Origin: Guptibacillus spartinae
Lineage (GTDB): Bacteria; Bacillota; Bacilli; Bacillales; Guptibacillaceae
Length of the DNA stretch: 64,000 nucleotides
NCBI RefSeq assembly: GCF_028610625.1
Contig: NZ_JAQQWU010000011.1
Span: 78,138 to 142,137 of the forward strand
Reading direction: 5' to 3'
Below, in pieces: positions 15,580 through 24,757 of the stretch. Positions within the stretch are counted from its first letter, which is position 1. The number at the start of each line of letters is the position of its first letter. The notes under the pieces were generated by a model. The model was given only the letters and a program-made list of their open reading frames with translations. It had not been told where the DNA came from and did no database searches. The position numbers and the translations under genes were made by a program.

Positions 15580-17222
15580 TGAACCAAATGATCGTTGATC
15601 GAAATGATGCAAAGCTTAGTATGGCGCATCTCTATATTGCTTTCGCAGCTGTGCTTTTGGGTGGGATTGCAGGGCTTTTGCAAACACTTGTAAGAAGTGG
15701 AACCATTGTACTTCCAGCAGGGATAGGTTATTACCAACTCCTGACAGCTCACGGTATTTTACTTGCACTAGTTTTTACAACTTATTTTATTATTGGGTTT
15801 TTCTATGCCGGCATGAGCAGGACAATGGGGAAGTTCTATGATCAGCCTTATCGATTGGGGTGGCTTGGCTACATCGTGATGACAATTGGAACGGTACTTA
15901 CAACAATCATGATTTTGTTAAATGAAGGAACCGTACTATATACTTTTTATGCCCCGTTAAAAGCTTCCCCATGGTTTTATATTGGTCTTACGTTATTTAT
16001 TGTTGGGACCTGGTTAGCGGGCGGCGCAATGTGTCATCAGTATTATATTTGGAAAAAGGTTTCTCATAAAAAAATTTCACCATTATTTAGCTTTATGGCT
16101 GTTATGACAATGGTTTTGTGGTTTGTCGCTACGATTGGAGTCGCTGTTTCCGTTATCTTTCAGTTCATTCCCTGGTCATTCGGTTGGGTTGATGAGATTA
16201 ATATTTTACTCAGTCGAACGCTTTTCTGGTATTTTGGTCACCCTCTCGTGTATTTTTGGTTATTACCTGCCTACGTGTGCTGGTATGTTATTATTCCTGA
16301 AATCATTGGAGGTAAAATTTTTAGTGATTCTTTAGCACGGTTGTCTTTTGTCCTTTTCTTGTTGTTTTCAATTCCGGTTGGTTTCCATCATCAGTTACTT
16401 GAATCTGGCATATCTCCATTTTGGAAATATTTACAGGTTGTGTTAACGTTCATGGTCATCGTTCCTTCTCTCATGACTGCCTTTTCACTATTTGCTTCAT
16501 TTGAAATGGCAGGGCGGAAAAAGGGAGCGAAAGGATTATTTGGTTGGTTTCGTGCATTGCCTTGGAAAGATGCGAGATTCTTTGCTCCGATGGTCGGTAT
16601 GTTAATCTTCATTCCGGCAGGTGCGGGTGGAATTATTAATGCTAGTAACCAAATGAATCAAATTGTTCATAATACCCTTTGGGTGACCGGGCATTTTCAT
16701 CTAACGGTTGCTTCGAGTGTGGCGCTAACGTTCTTCGGCATCGCGTACTGGCTAATCCCACACCTAACTGGTCGTGTGCTAACAGGTAAAATGCATCAAA
16801 TGGCAAACTTGCAAACGATTTTATGGGCGGTTGGCATGTTCTTTATGTCAGGGGCGATGCATACCGTTGGTTTACTTGGTGCCCCGAGGAGAACAGCTTA
16901 TACAACCTATCAGAATAATCCTGATGCCTTAGGTTGGATGCCTTATGAGGTGGCAATGGCGGTTGGTGGCTCGATTCTCTTTATTGCTATTTTGCTATTA
17001 ATCTACATTATAACGGATCTTGCTTTTTTTGCTCCAAAAGGGAAAGAAGATTTTCCGATTGGGGAAGTGGCAGAGGGCGCCGAGAAAACGCCTTCTATAT
17101 TAGAGAATTGGAGATTATGGCTCGGTATCGCCACTGTACTTATTCTTGTAGCTTATACTGTACCCGTGGTTCATATGATTGAGCATGCTCCACCAGGTTC
17201 TCCTGGATATAAATTCTGGTAA
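15576..17222 (+). CDS. cbaB: ba3-type heme-copper oxidase subunit I
   Basis: A 548-residue protein with at least 13 membrane helices that reduces oxygen to water and pumps protons. Ligands visible: His59 in LTAHGILLALV for the low-spin heme; the CuB region WYFGHPLVYFWLLPAY with the His-Tyr pair; the CuB histidine pair in GFHHQLLES; and GHFHLTVASS with the two heme histidines. The sequence belongs to the B-type oxidases. The start after GGAGGTG is preferred to an upstream ATG. No heme A synthase or subunit III genes adjoin it. Confidence 0.92.
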   Translation: MMNQMIVDRNDAKLSMAHLYIAFAAVLLGGIAGLLQTLVRSGTIVLPAGIGYYQLLTAHGILLALVFTTYFIIGFFYAGMSRTMGKFYDQPYRLGWLGYIVMTIGTVLTTIMILLNEGTVLYTFYAPLKASPWFYIGLTLFIVGTWLAGGAMCHQYYIWKKVSHKKISPLFSFMAVMTMVLWFVATIGVAVSVIFQFIPWSFGWVDEINILLSRTLFWYFGHPLVYFWLLPAYVCWYVIIPEIIGGKIFSDSLARLSFVLFLLFSIPVGFHHQLLESGISPFWKYLQVVLTFMVIVPSLMTAFSLFASFEMAGRKKGAKGLFGWFRALPWKDARFFAPMVGMLIFIPAGAGGIINASNQMNQIVHNTLWVTGHFHLTVASSVALTFFGIAYWLIPHLTGRVLTGKMHQMANLQTILWAVGMFFMSGAMHTVGLLGAPRRTAYTTYQNNPDALGWMPYEVAMAVGGSILFIAILLLIYIITDLAFFAPKGKEDFPIGEVAEGAEKTPSILENWRLWLGIATVLILVAYTVPVVHMIEHAPPGSPGYKFW

Positions 17223-17249
17223 ACGCCGGCAATTAGCCGGCGTTTTTCT
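17222..17249 (+). terminator. Intrinsic terminator of the oxidase operon
   Basis: A perfect AAACGCCGGC/GCCGGCGTTT stem with a 5-nt loop, then T-rich. Confidence 0.9.
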
Positions 17250-17296
17250 AATTTGAAACCTTTTGGTATAGTTAAGGAGGAAATTGAGGAGGGGTT

Positions 17297-18094
17297 ATGG
17301 TGGATAAACCGAATATCTTATTTATTGGTGCCGGACGAATGGCTGAGGCTATTTTCTCTGGACTAAAACAGTCGGATTCGATTGGGAAGATTACAATTTC
17401 AAATCAATCGGATCAAACGAAATTAGCTCACTTGAAAGCAACGTATCATGTGGAAACGGGTGCATGGCAAAATGTACTTTCGAAACATGATGTTGTGATT
17501 CTAGCGATGCCTCCCGCGGCTCATCCTGAGGTGCTTCATGAGCTCTCTAGTAAAGTAACGGAACAATTTGTAATTACAGTGGCGGCTGGAATTGGCCCTT
17601 CTGTATTAGAAGCTTCCTTACCGGGGCTTCCAACAGCATGGATTATGCCAAACACTGCTGCTGATATTGGGGAGTCAATGTCACTGTATACTTGTGGCAA
17701 AGAAGTGAAGCAAGAACATCGAAGAGTCCTTCAACTGATTCTAAATGCCATCGGGGAATCAGAAGAGTTATCAGAACAACAGATTCATGATCTAACAGCG
17801 ATCACGGGGAGTGCCCCTGCTTTTGTCTATCATTTCGCCGAAGCGCTTGAAAAGACGGCAGCATCCTACGGTTTATCATCAGAAGTAGCGAGAAAGCTCG
17901 TTGTGCAAATGATTTATGGTTCAGCGTCCATGCTCAAAGATGGACGTGAAGCAGGAGACCTTCGCGATCAAGTAACAACACCGGGAGGGGCTACAGCTGC
18001 TGGACTTGAAGTTCTAGAAAAAGCTGAATTCACTCAACTTATTCATGAAGCCGTATTAGCTGTCAATCATAAAGCTGCTGAACAAGCAAAGTAA
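17297..18094 (+). CDS. proC: Pyrroline-5-carboxylate reductase
   Basis: The 265-residue enzyme reduces pyrroline-5-carboxylate to proline with NADPH. The Rossmann motif FIGAGRMAEAI is at the N terminus, MPNTAADIGES near residue 115 and the C-terminal signature DQVTTPGGATAAGLEVLE near 225. The MPNTAADIG block replaces the common MPNTP, as in the ProI/ProG/ComER group, so which Bacillus paralogue it equals is unsure. AGGAGGGG precedes the ATG. It is a single-gene unit between two terminators. Confidence 0.9.
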   Translation: MVDKPNILFIGAGRMAEAIFSGLKQSDSIGKITISNQSDQTKLAHLKATYHVETGAWQNVLSKHDVVILAMPPAAHPEVLHELSSKVTEQFVITVAAGIGPSVLEASLPGLPTAWIMPNTAADIGESMSLYTCGKEVKQEHRRVLQLILNAIGESEELSEQQIHDLTAITGSAPAFVYHFAEALEKTAASYGLSSEVARKLVVQMIYGSASMLKDGREAGDLRDQVTTPGGATAAGLEVLEKAEFTQLIHEAVLAVNHKAAEQAK

Positions 18095-18129
18095 AAAAGC
18101 ATGTCCTCTGCTAGAGGGCATGCTTTTTT
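18093..18129. terminator. Bidirectional terminator
   Basis: A strong stem (about 16 bp) around AAAAAAGCATGTCCTCT / AGAGGGCATGCTTTTTT lies between convergent genes. Confidence 0.9.
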
Positions 18130-18134
18130 AGTCG

Positions 18135-19637
18135 TTAGAGAATATAAGGTCCTAATAGGAAGATCAAAATCCCCAGGTTTAATCCAAGCTGATAGGAGGT
18201 CCGCTGCATGATGGTCCACTCTTGATCTTGAGCCAAACGACTTATGAGATAAGCAGCAACAAAGACAATCAGTGGCCAAACGTATGCTGCCCCTGCAAAG
18301 GTTAAGTAGGATGGAGCAAGATACTGAAATGGTCCATCAAGAATAGATGGAAGGAAAAGAATTTGAGATGCGACACAAAGCAGAACGATTGTCCATTCAA
18401 CCCATTTTTTGTCTTGTTCAATTGCTGTCGTATTGGCGAAATAGAAGTACATTAATGCTACGGCAGGTAGGATCAGAAAGCCAAATGAGAAAGCTAACAT
18501 CGCAAACATGCCAACAATCGCTGTGAACGTATAGTAAAGGGCATAGGTTAAATCATCACTTGATAGTGAGCTGCTTTTTTTCACAACAGTAGGATCCGTG
18601 GAGGCGCCGTGTAAGACGAGTTCGCTTTTCTCTTGGTCCATCCAAACGAGAGATTGATCTGTAATGGAAACAGGGCGGATGGATAACTCCTCTGTCGTAC
18701 TCCTTCGGGATGCAACCCACTTTCCGTCTTGTTGTGTCGCTTCATAGATGCTAATGACGGAGCGTTTTGGTGAAATTTCTCCATTTGAGCTAAAAAGAAG
18801 ATGCGCTTCACCATCTTTTTCTGTTAAAGAGAAGTAATTAGGTTTTTCGAAGCTGTCACCTGTTTCTGCATTTTTGATTTTTAAAAGATGAACGTCGGCT
18901 TCTTTACCCCCCGCACTTTCTCCTAGATATGTATTGATTATTCGTGTCCCCTGCCTTGTAGCACCAACCGTATAAGTGAATGTAAGTTTGTCCCCAAGTT
19001 CAATCATTTGAAGGTTGCTGTAGATTTCTCCTGATGTAAGGGGCGTTTCATACAAAATACGGGGTTCTTTTTCAGCATTAAGTGTAAGAAACTGATTGGT
19101 ATCTTCCGATTGAACATAAAGGAATGCTAGTCCATTTTCAGTCAATGTTCCGCTTTTTATGTATTGAGGTAATTCGGTTTCTGACTGGATTTTGCCGTCT
19201 GGTGAAATGGTATATGCAGTGTGCCGCGACCAAGCGATCACACCATTTTCTGATACATTGATGCCTTCAATATCGTTGAGAATGGGTGTTTCTTTTCCAT
19301 TTGTCGCATAAATCAATTCATCGCTCTTCTTATAAATGGCCTGTTGATCATCGACATAAAATGAATAGCCTTCTGGAATGGTGTAGTTGAGTTTTTCTGT
19401 CGTTGTGTCTAATTGTTCGTTCACCACAACTTTTCGAACGGGATTACCGCTAAAAAAGAGAGTGCTGCTATTTCCCTCACGTTGAACAAACATCTCGTTG
19501 TCTTCAGCAGCCACATCAAGACTGACTGATCTGCTCCAATCTGCAGCCGGTTTTTCTTGAAGAATAGCTAACTGATGAAAATAAACCAACAGTAAAATGA
19601 TAAGACCGGTGAGAAGGGGTAGTCCTATTTTCTTCAT
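18135..19637 (-). CDS. Large membrane protein with extracytoplasmic beta-rich domain
   Basis: The 500-residue protein has an N-terminal signal anchor (about 5-25), then about 325 residues of external sequence with repeated short beta-strand-like units resembling a beta-propeller (periodic IAWSRHT, LAFLYVQSED, LTFTYTVGA and LVWMDQEK segments). Four transmembrane helices follow (about 365-395, 405-425, 435-460, 475-497). I recognise no named family. External sensing or cell-wall interaction is possible but not shown. The ATG has AAGGAGGAAT upstream. It is divergent from sqhC. Confidence 0.75.
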   Translation of the reverse strand: MKKIGLPLLTGLIILLLVYFHQLAILQEKPAADWSRSVSLDVAAEDNEMFVQREGNSSTLFFSGNPVRKVVVNEQLDTTTEKLNYTIPEGYSFYVDDQQAIYKKSDELIYATNGKETPILNDIEGINVSENGVIAWSRHTAYTISPDGKIQSETELPQYIKSGTLTENGLAFLYVQSEDTNQFLTLNAEKEPRILYETPLTSGEIYSNLQMIELGDKLTFTYTVGATRQGTRIINTYLGESAGGKEADVHLLKIKNAETGDSFEKPNYFSLTEKDGEAHLLFSSNGEISPKRSVISIYEATQQDGKWVASRRSTTEELSIRPVSITDQSLVWMDQEKSELVLHGASTDPTVVKKSSSLSSDDLTYALYYTFTAIVGMFAMLAFSFGFLILPAVALMYFYFANTTAIEQDKKWVEWTIVLLCVASQILFLPSILDGPFQYLAPSYLTFAGAAYVWPLIVFVAAYLISRLAQDQEWTIMQRTSYQLGLNLGILIFLLGPYIL

Positions 19638-19768
19638 TTTATTCCTCCTTGTTCCTTACATACGATTGAATTTTACACAAGTTTCAAAAAATTTACAATG
19701 GTTTTTGGTGTGAATCGCCAAAAGATTTTGTGAATACAATACGATAGCCTACTTCAAGGAGGAGCGTA

Positions 19769-21583
19769 ATGAAGAGGGAAAAATTAGAACGAAAATTGGA
19801 AGAGTTGACGAGAGAAGCACTTAAACATCAACAGGAAAATGGTGCTTTTCGTTTTTGTTTTGAAAATAGCCTTTTAACAGATGCGATGATGATTGTTTTA
19901 ATACGAATGCTGGATCTTCCAGAAAAATCATTATTAAATGCTCTCATCCAACGCCTTTTATCAAAACAATCTAAAGAAGGATATTGGAAGTTATATGAAG
20001 ACGATCAAGGGAATCTGTCTGCAACTGTCCAGGCTTATTATAGTCTCTTATATTCAGGTGAAATACCGGCAGAAAAAACTGAAATGAAAAAAGCGAAACA
20101 CTATATCCAAAAATGGGGAGGGCTCGAAAGGGTTGATTCGATGACGGCTGTTTTTCTAGCATTAAATGGTCAACTAAAATGGCCTCGATTAGGTCATTTC
20201 CCATTGCTCTTCCTCCTTATACCACAGATCTCCCCAATCTCTTTCTATGATTTAAGTTCTTATGCAAGAGCGCATTTTGCACCCATTCTCCTATGTCAGG
20301 ATCTTCGTTACTCCATTACAACGAAGTGGACGCCTGATCTTACTGATTTACTTTTGGAGGATCGATTCATTGGATTGAATAGCGCGTGGAAGGTTGTTAG
20401 TCAATTCCCTTCAAACGTACTATACAAGGCGAGAAAGCAAGCGGAACAATACATGCTTCAGAGAGTAGAAGAAGATGGGTCATTATTGAACTATGCAACG
20501 GCTACTTTCTTTATGATTTATGCCATGTTGGCGCTTGGGTATGAAAAAAATGCTCCCGCGATTTTACGTGCTTTTTATGCCCTGAAAGGAATGGTTTGGG
20601 ATCCAGAATCTCATCTGCAAAATTCACCGTCCACTATTTGGGATACTGCTCTTCTTTCTCTTTCGATACAAGAAGCGGGTTTAGCTTATGCAGTACCAGC
20701 TGCGAGGCAGGCTAATCATTATTTAGTCAACCATCAACAGACGAAATATGGGGACTGGTCCATTACAAAGAAAGGAATTTCACCAGGGGGATGGGGATTT
20801 TCTGAGGGAAATACACTTCACCCTGATATAGACGATACAACGGCTGCATTAAGAGCATTGAAAGATTTGAAAAAGGTATCAAACCGCTGGCACCAAGGAG
20901 TCAGTTGGGTTCTTGCGATGCAAAACCAGGATGGAGGTTGGCCAGCGTTTGAACCGGATCGCGAGGCAATATTATTAAAAGAATTACCAATTGATGGGGC
21001 GAGCTCTTCATTTCCAGATGATTCATCGGCAGATTTAACTGGAAGAACAATTGAGTTTTTATGTAATTATGCTGAACTAAATCGGGAGCATCCTTCAATT
21101 AGAAGGGGGATCAACTGGTTGATTCAAAATCAAGAAAGGGATGGCTCGTGGAGAGGCAGATGGGGAATTTGTTACATCTATGGTACCTGGTCAGCTTTAA
21201 CCGCATTAAAAGCAGCAGGCTATTCTTCTGATTTTCTTCCAGTTCATAAAGGGATTCAATTTCTAAAAAAAATTCAGAGGAAAGATGGAGGATGGGGGGA
21301 GTCCTGTAAAAGTGATGATCAAATGAAATATGTTCCTTTACATTTTAGCACGCCATCTCAAACAGCTTGGGCCGTTGATGCCTTATCCATATGTAAAGCA
21401 ACGGGTGAATCGTTAAATCGAGGGGTGGATTACCTTCTTAAAGAATCTTTTGATAAAGAAGAACGCACTTATCCGACTGGTGCTGGGTTACCAGGAGGCT
21501 TTTATATCCGGTATCACAGTTATAATGTGATTTGGCCACTCCTTGCACTTTCTCACTATAAGAAGTTACAAATAAATCTGTAA
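19769..21583 (+). CDS. sqhC: Squalene-hopene cyclase family, sporulenol synthase
   Basis: The 604-residue protein is a class II terpene cyclase. The protonating DxDD motif is present in LHPDIDDTTAALRAL near residue 355, and QW repeats recur (QNQDGGWPAFEPD, QNQERDGSWRGRWG, QRKDGGWGES). In B. subtilis SqhC cyclises tetraprenyl-beta-curcumene to sporulenol; ytpB, the enzyme making that substrate, lies 42 kb away here, so this role is favoured over hopene synthesis. AAGGAGGAG precedes the ATG. A sigma-E-like -10 (AATACAAT, 19733-19740) is visible without a good -35. Confidence 0.88.
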   Translation: MKREKLERKLEELTREALKHQQENGAFRFCFENSLLTDAMMIVLIRMLDLPEKSLLNALIQRLLSKQSKEGYWKLYEDDQGNLSATVQAYYSLLYSGEIPAEKTEMKKAKHYIQKWGGLERVDSMTAVFLALNGQLKWPRLGHFPLLFLLIPQISPISFYDLSSYARAHFAPILLCQDLRYSITTKWTPDLTDLLLEDRFIGLNSAWKVVSQFPSNVLYKARKQAEQYMLQRVEEDGSLLNYATATFFMIYAMLALGYEKNAPAILRAFYALKGMVWDPESHLQNSPSTIWDTALLSLSIQEAGLAYAVPAARQANHYLVNHQQTKYGDWSITKKGISPGGWGFSEGNTLHPDIDDTTAALRALKDLKKVSNRWHQGVSWVLAMQNQDGGWPAFEPDREAILLKELPIDGASSSFPDDSSADLTGRTIEFLCNYAELNREHPSIRRGINWLIQNQERDGSWRGRWGICYIYGTWSALTALKAAGYSSDFLPVHKGIQFLKKIQRKDGGWGESCKSDDQMKYVPLHFSTPSQTAWAVDALSICKATGESLNRGVDYLLKESFDKEERTYPTGAGLPGGFYIRYHSYNVIWPLLALSHYKKLQINL

Positions 21584-21593
21584 AAAAAGATAT

Positions 21594-21621
21594 GAGAGAG
21601 GCGAATGGCACCGCCTCTCTC
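21594..21621. terminator. Hairpin terminator between sqhC and speD
   Basis: A perfect GAGAGAGGCG/CGCCTCTCTC stem. The T-tract is good only on the minus strand, so it mainly serves speD. Confidence 0.7.
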
Positions 21622-21626
21622 GTGCA

Positions 21627-22019
21627 TTATGGTGATTCTACACCACTTTTTTCAATTTCTTTAACAGTAATTTCTCCTGCGCCACGGGGGATTTTAACTG
21701 TGTGAATGGTTTTAGCTTCTAACGACCTTGCTATGGCATTCGCAGCTTCGGAAGGGTCAATTTTATCTCCGCAGGTATAGACGTCAACTGAAGCATAGCC
21801 ATGTTCGGGGAAACTATGAATGGTTAAGTGAGATTCTGCTATAATAACGGCCCCACTTATGCCTTGAGGTTCAAATGGATGAAATACAACATCCCTTATT
21901 TCCGCGCCAGCTTCAAGAGCAGCGCTAGCAAATGTTTCCTCTATATAGACTAAGTCGTTTAATTTTTCTTTGTTACAGTTCCACATTTCAGCAATGATAT
22001 GGTGACCAAGTGTTTCGAT
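21627..22019 (-). CDS. speD: S-adenosylmethionine decarboxylase proenzyme, non-ATG start
   Basis: The enzyme decarboxylates SAM to supply aminopropyl groups for spermidine. It is a self-cleaving pyruvoyl enzyme; the cleavage site is E-S in [14 protein letters not shown], with the catalytic Cys in VYTCGD. The first ATG (21986) would remove the conserved N terminus [10 protein letters not shown] and has no ribosome binding site. The conserved residues continue upstream to ATC (22019) and ATT (22022), which lie 9 and 6 bases after GGAGG, with no ATG, GTG or TTG available. About 130 residues result, close to the B. subtilis length. Start position is tentative; the gene itself is certain. Confidence 0.88.
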   Translation of the reverse strand: METLGHHIIAEMWNCNKEKLNDLVYIEETFASAALEAGAEIRDVVFHPFEPQGISGAVIIAESHLTIHSFPEHGYASVDVYTCGDKIDPSEAANAIARSLEAKTIHTVKIPRGAGEITVKEIEKSGVESP

Positions 22020-22133
22020 AATAAATAGCCTCCTTTTAAACTACATCCTTGTATAGTGTTGATTACAGGAATTGCTTTTATGCAGGATATCCCCTCAAAG
22101 AGGAAGAAGTAAACCTATAGAAAATCTTTAACA

Positions 22134-22162
22134 TTGACATCTTATGTTCAAATGTTTAAACT
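22134..22162 (+). promoter_or_regulatory. SigA promoter of the aldehyde dehydrogenase gene
   Basis: TTGACA, 17 bp, TAAACT lies 38 bp upstream of the GTG start. Confidence 0.65.
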
Positions 22163-22199
22163 AAGAAACCATAAAGTTAATTTATAAGGAGAGTGTAAG

Positions 22200-23570
22200 G
22201 TGGAACACATTGCTGAAAAAGTATCGATGCAAAAGGAATATTATTATACAGGAGAAACAAAGTTCTATTCGTATAGAAAAAAACAGCTTGAAACCTTAAG
22301 AGAGATTATCAAAGAATATGAACCTGAAATTTTACAAGCGCTTAAAGAGGATTTGCACAAATCAGAATGGGAAGCTTATACGACTGAAATTGGCTTTCTT
22401 TTAGAAGAAATTAAGTTTACGTTAAAACATTTAAAAGAGTGGATGACGCCGGAGAGAGTAAAGTCTCCTGTTACTCATTTTGGTTCCAAAAGCATCATTC
22501 ACCGAGAGCCTTATGGCGTCACTTTAATTATCGCGCCCTGGAATTATCCCTTTCAACTTCAGTTAGCTCCACTCATTGGAGCGATCGCATCCGGCAATTG
22601 TGCGGTATTAAAACCATCTGAATTAACGCCTGCAGTCTCAAGTCTTATAAGTAAAATGATTCGTGAAGTCTTTCCTGAAAAGTATATTGCTGTTGTTGAA
22701 GGCGGAGTTGAGACTAGTACAGAACTTTTAAAACAACCGTTTGATCATATCTTTTTCACTGGAAGTGTTCCAGTAGGTAAAATTGTGATGGAGGCGGCTG
22801 CCAAACAACTCATTCCTGTGACGCTTGAATTGGGAGGGAAAAGTCCGGCAATTGTTGATAAAGATGCTGATTTGACTCTTGCTGCCAAACGAATCATGTG
22901 GGGGAAATTCACTAATGCCGGTCAAACGTGTATCGCGCCTGATTATTTGTATGTTCATAGCGACGTGAAGTTGGCATTAATTGAACAAATGAATCAGGTG
23001 CTACTCGAATTCTATGGTGAAGATCCAATTTCTAATGAAAACTACGGTCATATTGTTAGTAAGCGTCATTTTGATCGTTTAAAAAGCTTTTTAGCCGATG
23101 GAGACGTACTCATTGGAGGTCAGCATAAGGAAAGTGATCGAGTTATTGCGCCAACAATTATGGACAACGTTTCGTGGGAAGATTCAGTGATGCAAGAGGA
23201 GATCTTCGGTCCTATTTTACCTGTGCTGGAATTTTCAGATCTTAATAAGGTTATTGACGAAGTTCGCCGCCGCCCAAAACCGCTGGCACTTTACTTTTTC
23301 TCTGAATCTGAAGAAAAGCAAGAAGTGATTAATTCGTCTATTTCCTTTGGTGGGGGATGCATGAACGACACATTTATGCACATCGTCTCTCCTTATTTGC
23401 CATTCGGTGGCGTAGGTTCCAGTGGTACAGGCAGTTATCATGGGAAAGCAAGCTTTGAAGCGTTCTCACATCAGAAGAGTATTGTAAAACAAACAACGAA
23501 ATTTGATTTTGCATTTCGTTATCCATCTGCTAAAAATGGCTTGAAAATCATCAAAAAAATTATGGGATAA
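22200..23570 (+). CDS. ywdH: Class 3-type aldehyde dehydrogenase (YwdH-like)
   Basis: The 456-residue enzyme oxidises aldehydes with NAD(P)+. Visible motifs: [11 protein letters not shown] near residue 108, [10 protein letters not shown] for cofactor binding near 185, the catalytic Glu in LELGGKSP near 208 and the catalytic Cys in [11 protein letters not shown] near 242. It lacks the first 30-40 residues of class 1/2 enzymes and has a hydrophobic C-terminal stretch, like fatty-aldehyde dehydrogenases and B. subtilis YwdH. The GTG start follows AAGGAGAG. Physiological substrate unknown. Confidence 0.85.
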   Translation: MEHIAEKVSMQKEYYYTGETKFYSYRKKQLETLREIIKEYEPEILQALKEDLHKSEWEAYTTEIGFLLEEIKFTLKHLKEWMTPERVKSPVTHFGSKSIIHREPYGVTLIIAPWNYPFQLQLAPLIGAIASGNCAVLKPSELTPAVSSLISKMIREVFPEKYIAVVEGGVETSTELLKQPFDHIFFTGSVPVGKIVMEAAAKQLIPVTLELGGKSPAIVDKDADLTLAAKRIMWGKFTNAGQTCIAPDYLYVHSDVKLALIEQMNQVLLEFYGEDPISNENYGHIVSKRHFDRLKSFLADGDVLIGGQHKESDRVIAPTIMDNVSWEDSVMQEEIFGPILPVLEFSDLNKVIDEVRRRPKPLALYFFSESEEKQEVINSSISFGGGCMNDTFMHIVSPYLPFGGVGSSGTGSYHGKASFEAFSHQKSIVKQTTKFDFAFRYPSAKNGLKIIKKIMG

Positions 23571-23668
23571 GATCGTTTAATTCTTTAGTGTTTTACCCTG
23601 TCATGGTATGATGACGGAAAAGCTGATCGTTTGAGGCAGCTCTATCAATGGCGTAGGAGGAATGCGAA

Positions 23669-24625
23669 ATGAGTAAAGGTGTTATTAGTTTAGGGGAAGC
23701 ATTAATCGATTTTATTCCTCTTGATAAAGATAATCTGACGTATCAAAAAAGCCCGGGGGGAGCTCCAGCAAATGTAGCGGTTGGTCTTGCTCGACTAGGT
23801 GTTAACGCCACTTTCCTTGGAAAAGTTGGCGATGATGTGCTTGGACGATTTCTACAAGAAACGTTAAAGAATTATGGTGTGGATGTCTCCACGATGATTT
23901 TAACTGAATCTGCACGAACCGGTGTAGTATTTGTAACGAATGCAGAAAATGGGGAGCGGAGCTTTGATTTTTACATAAACCCAAGTGCGGATCGCTTCTT
24001 GAACGTGGAAGAAATTAGCGATCAATTATTTGAGCGTCATCGCATCCTTCATTTCGGATCGATCTCCATGATTAGTGAACCATCTCGAACCGCTACAAAG
24101 AAAGCAGTTGAAAAAGCGAAGGAGAATGGGTTGCTCATTTCTTATGATCCAAACTTACGACTTGGTCTATGGGAAAGTGAAAATCGCGCAAAAGAAACGA
24201 TTATTTCGATGTTATCTGAAGCTGACATTTTAAAGCTTTCAGAAGAAGAACTTACTTTTATAACGGGTGAAGAAACCGTCGAAGCCGGAATTAAAAAGCT
24301 AGCTCATTACCGTATACCAGTCATTTTCATTACGATGGGTGGGGAAGGTAGTCTAGTTTATACACCTGATTATTCTCTTAGAGTTCCAGCAATGAAGGTG
24401 AAAGCAGTTGATACAACAGGAGCTGGGGATGCATTCGTATCTGGAATTCTTCATGGTTTTAACGAATATCATGGCTCACTCTCTGAACTATCGCGTGAAG
24501 AGCTTGAGCGAATGACGCAATTTGCGAGCGTTTCTGGTGCATTAGCGGCTGCAACAAAAGGCGCGATGACGGCCCTGCCAACGAAAGAAGAAGTGGAAGA
24601 AATTTTATTAAAAGAATTGAAATAA
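23669..24625 (+). CDS. PfkB-family fructokinase
   Basis: The 318-residue sugar kinase phosphorylates fructose, most likely at C6, using ATP. PfkB signature 1 is seen in GGAPANVAVGLARLG near residue 30 and signature 2 in DTTGAGDAFVSG near 253 with the catalytic Asp. A SYDPNLR motif lies near 162. It resembles scrK-type fructokinases, but no sucrose transport or hydrolase gene is nearby. The related 2-keto-3-deoxygluconate kinase is an alternative. TAGGAGGA precedes the ATG, and a terminator follows. Confidence 0.85.
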   Translation: MSKGVISLGEALIDFIPLDKDNLTYQKSPGGAPANVAVGLARLGVNATFLGKVGDDVLGRFLQETLKNYGVDVSTMILTESARTGVVFVTNAENGERSFDFYINPSADRFLNVEEISDQLFERHRILHFGSISMISEPSRTATKKAVEKAKENGLLISYDPNLRLGLWESENRAKETIISMLSEADILKLSEEELTFITGEETVEAGIKKLAHYRIPVIFITMGGEGSLVYTPDYSLRVPAMKVKAVDTTGAGDAFVSGILHGFNEYHGSLSELSREELERMTQFASVSGALAAATKGAMTALPTKEEVEEILLKELK

Positions 24626-24629
24626 CCAG

Positions 24630-24661
24630 CTGCCCCGTACAATTATACGGGGGGCTTTTTT
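24630..24661 (+). terminator. Intrinsic terminator of the fructokinase gene
   Basis: GCCCCGTA/TACGGGG stem followed by a T run. Confidence 0.85.
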
Positions 24662-24757
24662 GATTTAAAGAGAATCAATCCTATCCAAAACTAGAATGAA
24701 GACTAGCTGTAAGATACAATGAAAAAAGAACGATTCAACTATTTGGAGGTGCTTCTT

